Position numbers and translations under genes: made by a program. The notes under the pieces were generated by a model. The model ran no database searches. It had not been told where the DNA came from and worked only from the letters and a program-made list of their open reading frames with translations. A DNA stretch of 21,802 nt, taken from positions 1 through 21,802 of IMG/VR virus record IMGVR_UViG_3300020274_000023; one strand, written 5' to 3'. Below are positions 16,187 to 21,802 of this stretch, one piece after another. Position 1 is the first letter of the stretch. Every line of letters starts with the position of its first letter. Source of the DNA: a virus.

Positions 16187-16884
16187 TATACGAAAAAATC
16201 AGATAAACCTTCTAATACAACCTCGTTTGATACCTTAGTCTTAGGGTTTTTAACCTTCAATACATGCCTGAGTGATGGCATAGTCTCAAAAAATTCTTGA
16301 ATAGAATCGAATTGTGCACTTGTAAGTGACTCTACCCACCCTTTAGATTCCTCTAAAGTAAATGAACTATAATCCTGTTCACCCACATAAACTCTCTTGA
16401 TGCATTTTGCCATCAATTCGTATGGATCTGGTTCATCTTTAGTAAAGTTAACCTGAGTAAAGTAATCAAGGTTTGGATACTTCATCTCAACGGTTATATC
16501 ATCAGATAACTTGATAACGTTAGTATGACCTTTGGGAAAGTTTACTTTGACATCATTGACCATAAACTTGACGTCAACTTCAGTCTCACCGTCATCTGCA
16601 CATGTAACTTTCATCTCAATCTCTTCACTGATTGATCTAGCACGTATCTGTAGAAACAAATACTCTATATCAAACAAAGATAACTCACTTAGTTTTACCT
16701 TTGTTATTAGACAATTATCTATTGTTTTAGTTATAGCGTCTAATATCTGCTGTTGGTCATCATTCTCTAGTGCCAGTATTAATAACTTCTGCTCTTTTAC
16801 AAGGAACGGTCTATACTTTACTCTCTTCTTGGTAGAAGGCACAGTCAACGTATAGATTGGCGTTGCAATATCAGGTAATGGCAT
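16186..16884 (-). CDS. 26: Baseplate hub subunit, gp26-like
   Basis: This 232-residue protein (T4 gp26 is 208) opens with a beta strand ending LPSTKKRVKYRPFLVKEQKL. That is the hallmark of the T4 baseplate hub family, in which a short strand, a Lys/Arg-rich turn and Arg-Pro-(Phe/Ile)-Leu-x-Lys-Glu precede a helix. A helical region (LILALENDDQQQILDAITKTI) and beta-rich middle follow, ending in NPKTKVSNEVVLEGLSDFFV. In T4 gp26 is required for hub formation. It lies 31 bases after the gp54-like gene and 20 bases before gp51. I see no Shine-Dalgarno in the AT-rich 31-base gap, so it may depend on transcript from the late promoter at 17625-17632. Confidence 0.85.
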   Translation of the reverse strand: MPLPDIATPIYTLTVPSTKKRVKYRPFLVKEQKLLILALENDDQQQILDAITKTIDNCLITKVKLSELSLFDIEYLFLQIRARSISEEIEMKVTCADDGETEVDVKFMVNDVKVNFPKGHTNVIKLSDDITVEMKYPNLDYFTQVNFTKDEPDPYELMAKCIKRVYVGEQDYSSFTLEESKGWVESLTSAQFDSIQEFFETMPSLRHVLKVKNPKTKVSNEVVLEGLSDFFV

Positions 16885-16915
16885 AATTTATAAAATCAGT
16901 ATAGTATATAGGGGG

Positions 16916-17599
16916 TCAATCAAGGATCAAATGACTGTATTCGTAGTAGAATCCAACAGTTACCTTAACGAGTTGTGCTGCCTGTGATGAGTATGGTATT
17001 GATGCTACAGTGTATGGATAGGCGTTGACCAATCTTACATTCCACGGGTTAGCATAAGTATCTTTTTTTGAGTTACCGTTCTCATCTTTTGTGCCAGCTA
17101 TAGTTCCATCATATTTCTCCAGTTTAGATATGAACATGTCACATGCGTAGTCTTCATAGTAATTAAATGCTGATGCTCTTCTATATGACTGATCTCCATA
17201 GAAATTGACAGGATCAGGTGCGACAGTGTTTGATGTAAAATCTTGCCATGCTCTAAAAAATCTGAGTGGCATTGATGTTCCATCTAAAAAGAAACTGACA
17301 TCTAATTCATTGTATACTTTATTAGTTGCTATCTTTTGTGTAATACCTTTGTGCACTGACTTAACATCAAATGCTGAGTATGTCACACCTGGCAACTGTA
17401 TTTCATTGCATAACAACTGTAGGTTCAACCCATCACCGTTGTCAGTTAGTTGTAAAAAGTCTTCACCTAATTGATTTTCAAAAAATTTTCCTAGTTTATC
17501 TTTCTTATTAAATGAGAATTGGTATAGGTTAGACGCAGAGATTCCACCAGACTTTCCAATAGCCTGCATAAAATTCTGTAGTCCTCTTGCGGTTGCCAT
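16916..17599 (-). CDS. 54: Tail-tube initiator-like protein (gp54/gp19 tube fold)
   Basis: This 227-residue protein shows the T4 tube-protein pattern. An N-terminal helix ends in GISASNLYQFSF, followed by EIQLPGVTYSAFDV, then the core VYNELDVSFFLDGTSMPLRF with Phe-Arg-Ala-Trp-Gln-Asp, a YYEDYACDMFI strand, and a C-terminal NPWNVRLVNAYPYTVASIPY followed by VTVGFYYEYS. gp19, gp48 and gp54 of T4 share this fold. T4 gp54 is longer (320). The opening and the place beside gp48 and the hub genes favour gp54, the ring that starts tube polymerisation. The real gp19 normally sits next to the sheath gene, which is not here. It starts with ATG at 17599, AAGG 6 bases upstream, and a TATAAATA late promoter 26 bases away. 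It heads the hub operon. Confidence 0.75.
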   Translation of the reverse strand: MATARGLQNFMQAIGKSGGISASNLYQFSFNKKDKLGKFFENQLGEDFLQLTDNGDGLNLQLLCNEIQLPGVTYSAFDVKSVHKGITQKIATNKVYNELDVSFFLDGTSMPLRFFRAWQDFTSNTVAPDPVNFYGDQSYRRASAFNYYEDYACDMFISKLEKYDGTIAGTKDENGNSKKDTYANPWNVRLVNAYPYTVASIPYSSQAAQLVKVTVGFYYEYSHLILD

Positions 17600-17604
17600 A
17601 AATA
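17597..17604 (+). promoter_or_regulatory. Probable late promoter for gp4-gp53 (CATAAATA)
   Basis: CATAAATA differs from the T4 late element TATAAATA in only its first base. Its end lies 29 bases before the GTG proposed for gp4, the same distance as the clear late promoter at 6010-6017. Its CAT is the complement of the gp54-like start codon. No other promoter is visible for this plus-strand operon. Confidence 0.55.
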
Positions 17605-17624
17605 ACCTTATGGTTTGATATATG

Positions 17625-17632
17625 TATTTATA
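17625..17632 (-). promoter_or_regulatory. T4-type late promoter for the hub operon (TATAAATA)
   Basis: This is an exact TATAAATA on the minus strand, 26 bases before the gp54-like ATG. Initiation is expected near 17619, followed by a leader carrying AAGG (17606-17610) before the ATG. The element touches the GTG start proposed for gp4 on the other strand. It faces the plus-strand late element, so the 5' ends of the two transcripts should overlap by roughly 10 bases. Confidence 0.8.
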
Positions 17633-18067
17633 GTGACTTACAAGGGTAAATACCGAGTAAAAAATTACAAGAAGTATAAAGGCGATCCTACGGGTGTAGT
17701 ATATCGCTCCTTGTGGGAACGAAAGTTTATGAAATACTGTGATAGCAGTCCTAATGTAATAGAATGGTGGTCAGAAGAACTTGCTATACCATACAAAGAT
17801 CCCGTTACAAAGAAGTGGCGTCGTTACTTTCCAGATTTCTGGATGAGAGTTAGAGAGAAAGACGGGACTATAAAAGCATATCTTATTGAGGTTAAACCTA
17901 AAAGACAGGTCGAAGGTCCTAAACCTCAGAAGAGAAAAACAAAGGCATACATCACAGAAGTAATGACCTTTGCCACCAACAAAGCAAAATGGGAGGCAGC
18001 AAATGACTACTGCAGGGACAGGCTTTGGGAATTCAAACTCGTTACCGAACGAGAGCTCAAGGTTTGA
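17633..18067 (+). CDS. 4: Head completion protein gp4 (PD-(D/E)XK nuclease-like)
   Basis: This is a close match to T4 gp4 (about 150 residues). From the GTG at 17633 the product is 144 residues beginning MTYKGKYRVKNYKKYKGDP, the usual family start; TTG at 17615 would add six residues but is less likely. Motifs in order are VVYRSLWE with Glu29, WWSEELAIPY, a Tyr-Phe-Pro-Asp-Phe with Asp68, and LIEVKPK with Glu86 and Lys88. These fit the TnsA-type PD-(D/E)XK nuclease core. NKAKWEAA and VTERELKV close the protein. In T4 gp4 acts after packaging to complete the head. The only late element I see is CATAAATA at 17597. The next gene begins inside its last 65 bases. Confidence 0.9.
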   Translation: MTYKGKYRVKNYKKYKGDPTGVVYRSLWERKFMKYCDSSPNVIEWWSEELAIPYKDPVTKKWRRYFPDFWMRVREKDGTIKAYLIEVKPKRQVEGPKPQKRKTKAYITEVMTFATNKAKWEAANDYCRDRLWEFKLVTERELKV

Positions 18068-18467
18068 CACATTGATTGAGCAAGTAAAAGGTAAAAAGAT
18101 ATCTAAATCAAAATTAAGAGAGGAAGTATTCAATATACTACTAGATGATGCGACTGAGCAACCTCAAGCAGACAAATACTATACATTTGAGTATGATCCC
18201 AAATACAAAGATCAAATGAAAGTGTGGGATGAGTATCCAATTGTCTACGCCATGGAGTTTAAGAAGAACAATTTGCTTGGTGCGAACATACATCACATCA
18301 AGGGAACAAACTCCAGATTAAAGGCACTAAATAATAAAAGGTTTCCTAAATCTACATTACGTTACTATATACCTAGAAGAGCAGACCGCATCTTTTTCGA
18401 GATATCAGAGAGTGAAGTGCAACTACTGAGCACACTACCCATAGAAAAATTTCATTACAATAGATAA
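18003..18467 (+). CDS. Conserved T4-like phage protein between gp4 and gp48, function unknown
   Basis: I place the start at ATG 18003, six bases after a strong GGGAGG (17991-17996), rather than at the upstream TTG; this gives 154 residues and a 65-base overlap with gp4. The central segment YYTFEYDPKYKDQMKVWDEY, then PIVYAMEF, LLGANIHHIKG and the following SRLKALNN form a motif found in unnamed proteins of many T4-like phages (Tyr-Thr-Phe-x-Tyr-Asp-Pro ... Leu-Gly-x-Asn-x-His-His/Tyr). The first 45 residues look helical and charged. I cannot assign a biochemical role. Co-expression with gp4, gp48 and gp53 suggests head-neck or baseplate assembly. The stop overlaps the gp48 start (TAATG). Confidence 0.72.
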   Translation: MTTAGTGFGNSNSLPNESSRFDTLIEQVKGKKISKSKLREEVFNILLDDATEQPQADKYYTFEYDPKYKDQMKVWDEYPIVYAMEFKKNNLLGANIHHIKGTNSRLKALNNKRFPKSTLRYYIPRRADRIFFEISESEVQLLSTLPIEKFHYNR

Positions 18468-19777
18468 TGACTAGTCAAAAAGTAATTGAATACCCCACAG
18501 GTTTATCTGGCATACCTTATGCCTCTTTCCTAGAGATAGAGAGGTATAGTTATGATGAAGCTATGCAGACTGTTGCAAAAGAACAGAACGATGCATTTGG
18601 TTCATACAATAGAAGTAAGATTGCTCCTGCTGTAAGAGGTGTTTCAGAGTTAGCAAATAATGCTTATGGTTCTGGTGACTGGAATGCAAGAAATAACAGT
18701 AAAGAGATTGGAACTGGGAAGTTTGCATCAGCAGATGCAGATGAGCAAGGGGTATTAGGAATTGGAAAAAAATATTATACATTGGATGGAGATCCAAACC
18801 AAAAAGTTAAATTACCGAATGGTGAGATAACAACTTTGGGTGCATTACAGAAACAGAAGAACGAGAAAACAAAGAGAAAGTTAGAAAAAGGTTTACTGTC
18901 ATCTTTCTGTCATCTACCATTACCAAATGAGTTTCAATATAAGTATGGTGCAGACTGGAGTAACGAATTTAAGTTAGGAACTTTAGCATTAGCAGCAGAC
19001 AACATCGGTAGATTTGCAGCAGTTGCAGGAACTGGTGCAGTTGTAGGTGGTGCAGGAGCATATGCCTTAGACAAACTTACATCAGCAACATCTCTAACTG
19101 ACGTAGCAGGAAAAGTTGGTGGAGTAAATATTGACAAGATAGTTGGTGGTGCAGCGAAAGGTGCAGGGACAGCGATAAATCCTTTTGGAGTTAACAGTCA
19201 AATAAATCCTAAGAATATTGCAGGATTAGCAGGACTAGCACCAAACGAAAACTCAATACAATTCTTTGAAAGAATGCAAGGTAGAGAGTTTAGTTTTAGA
19301 TTTGAATTAGCAGCAAGAAATAAGAAGGAGAGTTCAAAAGTAGAAGCTATAATTGAGTGGTTCAAACGTGGTATGCATCCTAACGCAAAGAATGGTAAAG
19401 GTAGTGCAGTTCTATTGACATTCCCAGACGTATTCTTACTGACTCCTAAGTTTGTAAAATGCGATGAGCAAGGAACTCCAATACCTAATGGAATTATCCA
19501 ACATCCTATGATGCCTAAGACAAAACTATGTGCATTGACAGGACTAACTATAAACACTACACCATTTGGTCAGTTACAAACAGTGTTTGATGGAACTATT
19601 CCTATGGTTACTATGGAATTGATGTTCAAAGAAACAACAAAACTTACACGTGTGGATATGGAAGGTTCTGCATATACAGACAGAGTGGGAGTATTTGGTA
19701 AAGGTGTTATCTCTGGCACAGAAGGAACATTCATCAGAGATACAGATGATGTCGGCAACCCTAACGTTACATTCTAA
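18467..19777 (+). CDS. 48: Baseplate tail-tube cap protein gp48
   Basis: This 436-residue protein (T4 gp48 is 364) begins with PYASFLEIERYSYDEAM, the typical opening of cyanophage gp48. Its C-terminal half has the tube-type core: FFERMQGREFSFRFELAARN, a helix SSKVEAIIEWFKRGMHP, LLTFPDVFLLTPKF, LCALTGLTINTTPFGQLQ, and a final Pro-Met-Val-Thr-Met-Glu-Leu-Met-Phe-Lys-Glu. Between residues 180 and 260 there is a Gly/Ala-rich hydrophobic insertion (AAVAGTGAVVGGAGAYALD). gp48 caps the hub and, with gp54, seeds the gp19 tube. It is joined to the preceding gene by TAATG and is followed after two bases by gp53. Its partner gp54-like protein is on the opposite strand. Confidence 0.83.
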   Translation: MTSQKVIEYPTGLSGIPYASFLEIERYSYDEAMQTVAKEQNDAFGSYNRSKIAPAVRGVSELANNAYGSGDWNARNNSKEIGTGKFASADADEQGVLGIGKKYYTLDGDPNQKVKLPNGEITTLGALQKQKNEKTKRKLEKGLLSSFCHLPLPNEFQYKYGADWSNEFKLGTLALAADNIGRFAAVAGTGAVVGGAGAYALDKLTSATSLTDVAGKVGGVNIDKIVGGAAKGAGTAINPFGVNSQINPKNIAGLAGLAPNENSIQFFERMQGREFSFRFELAARNKKESSKVEAIIEWFKRGMHPNAKNGKGSAVLLTFPDVFLLTPKFVKCDEQGTPIPNGIIQHPMMPKTKLCALTGLTINTTPFGQLQTVFDGTIPMVTMELMFKETTKLTRVDMEGSAYTDRVGVFGKGVISGTEGTFIRDTDDVGNPNVTF

Positions 19778-19779
19778 AC

Positions 19780-20394
19780 ATGTTAAAAAAATTACCATCA
19801 TTAGCATATAACTTCTCAACGAATCCACTTGATGCGGATTATCTAATCGTCAAAAATATATGGAGACGAGGTGAGGTTCTAAGTGCATTTAAAAATCAAA
19901 CAACATTGTTTACTGAGGTCAATGTAAAAGATGGAGAGAAACCAGAAGATGTTGCAACTAGAATGTATAGAAATCCATTTTACAACTGGACTATACTTAT
20001 TATTAATGACATCACTGATGTGTATAGTCAATGGCCACGATCACAATTTCAGTTAGAAGAGTTTATCAATAACAAATACGATAATGCACAAGCAACTAAG
20101 CATCATGTAACAACAGAAGTTAGAGATGCTAATAATAATATTATTGTTCCTGCGGGTAAAGTTGTAGCATCTAACTATCAAGTGTCATACTACAATGGTA
20201 ACAACACCGTAACAGCTACACCTGTTGTGTCAATCAGCAATGCACAATATGAATCAGAACTAAATTCTAAGAAACAAAATATACAAGTTGTAAAACCAGA
20301 ACTAATAGAAGATTTTGTAGACGTATATGCAGATATACTAGCGAAGGGAAATATATCAGTGGTTGGTATATCAGCGTCAGATATAAACATGTAA
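19780..20394 (+). CDS. 53: Baseplate wedge protein gp53
   Basis: This 204-residue protein (T4 gp53 is 196) carries the family pattern LAYNFSTNPLDADYLIVKNI near the start, then a Glu-Lys-Pro-Glu-Asp-Val-Ala motif (LysM-like), MYRNPFYNWTILIINDITDV and a YSQWPRSQFQLEEFINNKY stretch, where Trp-Pro, Gln-Leu and the closing Asn-Lys-Tyr are conserved. gp53 attaches to the wedge heterocomplex in T4 and is needed for wedges to join around the hub. It is the last gene of the plus-strand operon, two bases after gp48. It ends only a few bases from the terminator of gp32 coming the other way, so there is little room for its own terminator; I see no U-run on this strand. Confidence 0.85.
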   Translation: MLKKLPSLAYNFSTNPLDADYLIVKNIWRRGEVLSAFKNQTTLFTEVNVKDGEKPEDVATRMYRNPFYNWTILIINDITDVYSQWPRSQFQLEEFINNKYDNAQATKHHVTTEVRDANNNIIVPAGKVVASNYQVSYYNGNNTVTATPVVSISNAQYESELNSKKQNIQVVKPELIEDFVDVYADILAKGNISVVGISASDINM

Positions 20395-20420
20395 TAAAAA
20401 AAGCACCCCGAAGGGTGCTT
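20394..20420 (-). terminator. Intrinsic terminator of gp32
   Basis: The minus-strand RNA folds AAGCACCC-UUCG-GGGUGCUU, a perfect 8-bp stem closed by a C(UUCG)G tetraloop and followed by UUUUU. It begins 28 bases after the gp32 stop. The plus-strand side lacks a U-run after the stem, so termination should be one-way, for gp32 only. Confidence 0.88.
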
Positions 20421-20448
20421 GATCCATCTCGAACTTGGATAAGACTAT

Positions 20449-21336
20449 TTAGTCATCCTGTGCGAGTTGAGCGAAATATGATAATGTATCATCTTCAGTG
20501 CTCTCGACTGACGAAGGTGTTCCGATTCCAACAGCACTAGGTGTTGGTGTTGACTCTACCTCTTCGTATGCTGTCTCAGCATCAACTGGTTTGTTGAAGT
20601 TGCCTTTCAATGTAGACTCAAGACGTTGCTTAAGTTCATCATAAGTTTTGAACTGATCGTCAGCAGTAAATGCTGCAAGACTATGCTCTTGCTTCCAGAT
20701 TGACTCCAACTCTTTGTCGTTTAAATCGCCTAGTGTGGCGGGTTCAGCGAACTCAGACTTGTCGTAGTTCCAGAATCCTGCAACTCGTGTGATCTTCAAT
20801 TTGAAGTCAGCACCTTTCCAGAAATCAAATGGATTTACTGGTGTCTCATCATCAAATGCGGGTTGCATTGATTCCATGATCTTATCAAAGATTTTCTTAC
20901 CAAACCTGTATAAGAATACCTTACCTTCATTAGAAGGATTTGCACTATCTTTTACAACGTAGATGTTGCTGTAATAGTTTAACTTACGCTTTTGCTTTCG
21001 TGCTTGATCTCTTTGTGGAGATCCCTCTGCTCCTGCGTTCCATAGTTCTCTGTTGAGGTCAGAGACTGGATCTTTCTTGCCTAAAGTTGTTAAGGAGTTT
21101 TCAATATACCAACCACCAGGTCCTTGGAAGGCATGACTCCAAACTTGTGCCCATGGTAGGTCTTCACCATTGGGTGCAGGAAGGAATCTGATTACAGCGT
21201 AACCGTTTCCTGCTTTATCGACCTCTGGTTTCCAGAGACGCTCATCAGGACCTGCTTTGGTCTCTGACTTATTGAGTGATTCTGCTTTAGAAAGTAAGTC
21301 CTGATATGTGGACTTCTTAAGTGAAGCAAATGACAT
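20449..21336 (-). CDS. 32: Single-stranded DNA-binding protein gp32
   Basis: This 295-residue protein (T4 gp32 is 301) has the N-terminal cooperativity arm (MSFASLKKSTYQDLL). The core is highly conserved: AGNGYAVIRFLPAP, LPWAQVWSHAFQGPGGWYIE, a Ser-Asn-Ile-Tyr-Val-Val-Lys-Asp strand, NEGKVFLYRFGKKIFDKI, and an acidic C-terminal arm ending YFAQLAQDD that would contact other replication proteins. In T4 the core holds zinc through His64, Cys77, Cys87 and Cys90. Here the His (68) is kept but all three Cys positions are replaced (DPVSDLNRELWN region), and the whole protein has no Cys. gp32 coats ssDNA in replication, recombination and repair. It has its own promoter, leader and terminator, and GAGGA 8 bases before ATG 21336. 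Confidence 0.95.
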   Translation of the reverse strand: MSFASLKKSTYQDLLSKAESLNKSETKAGPDERLWKPEVDKAGNGYAVIRFLPAPNGEDLPWAQVWSHAFQGPGGWYIENSLTTLGKKDPVSDLNRELWNAGAEGSPQRDQARKQKRKLNYYSNIYVVKDSANPSNEGKVFLYRFGKKIFDKIMESMQPAFDDETPVNPFDFWKGADFKLKITRVAGFWNYDKSEFAEPATLGDLNDKELESIWKQEHSLAAFTADDQFKTYDELKQRLESTLKGNFNKPVDAETAYEEVESTPTPSAVGIGTPSSVESTEDDTLSYFAQLAQDD

Positions 21337-21389
21337 ACTCGTATTCCTCGTATTTTTGTATTGTGTGTATTACTGCCGAAGCAGCGTTA
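21337..21389 (-). promoter_or_regulatory. gp32 leader with UUCG hairpin and AATACGAG repeat
   Basis: The predicted leader is about 53 bases. A CTGC-TTCG-GCAG hairpin (21373-21384) lies near its 5' end, then an unstructured A/U-rich stretch. Two copies of AATACGAG (21338-21345 and 21347-21354) separated by one base follow directly before the start, with the GAGGA ribosome site at their junction. T4 gp32 represses its own translation by nucleating on a folded 5' leader element and coating the unstructured RNA up to the ribosome site. This layout is consistent with a similar scheme, which is inference. Confidence 0.5.

Positions 21390-21802
<413 letters not shown>

Overview
The window is part of the genome of a T4-like cyanophage (Myoviridae-type, Kyanoviridae-like), probably infecting marine Synechococcus or Prochlorococcus. 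The evidence is a set of recognisable T4 structural and replication genes (gp32, gp53, gp48, gp4, a gp54-like tube protein, gp26, gp51, gp27-like and gp5-like hub proteins), T4-style late promoters (TATAAATA), tight gene packing with TAATG/ATGA overlaps, an AT-rich composition, and a CpeT-like bilin lyase gene, which is a known auxiliary metabolic gene of cyanophages.

Layout. (1) Right edge, minus strand (20449-21802): an unrecognised gene cut by the window end, then gp32 (single-stranded DNA-binding protein) with its own sigma70-like promoter, a structured leader and an intrinsic terminator. (2) Plus strand (17633-20394): gp4 head-completion nuclease, a conserved unnamed protein, gp48 tube cap and gp53 wedge. 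This operon converges on gp32. (3) Minus strand (17599-7606): a long baseplate-hub operon of gp54-like, gp26, gp51, a large hub/tape-measure-like protein with an M15 peptidase domain, a Gly/Lys-rich protein, gp27-like, gp5-like OB-fold protein with a poly-Gln/Asn tail, a beta-helical spike-like protein and a 75-residue protein. (4) Minus strand (7562-6013): a four-gene accessory cassette (59-residue protein, acyl carrier protein, 2OG-Fe(II) oxygenase, CpeT-like) behind a near-consensus host-type promoter. (5) Minus strand (5981-1): three fibre or appendage-type virion proteins behind a clear late promoter. The last runs off the left edge.

How it works together. The right half builds the baseplate hub and the start of the tail tube. 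T4's single gp5 (OB fold, lysozyme, beta-helix needle) appears divided here among separate proteins: an OB-fold protein without lysozyme, a separate beta-helix protein, and an M15-type cell-wall peptidase carried by a neighbouring hub protein. The accessory cassette looks timed to early infection although it lies inside a late operon. The most notable items are the ACP cassette and its promoter, the face-to-face late promoters embedded in each other's start codons at 17597-17633, the gp51 ribosome-site hairpin, and the gp32 leader. I saw no tRNA genes, CRISPR arrays, insertion sequences or integrase.
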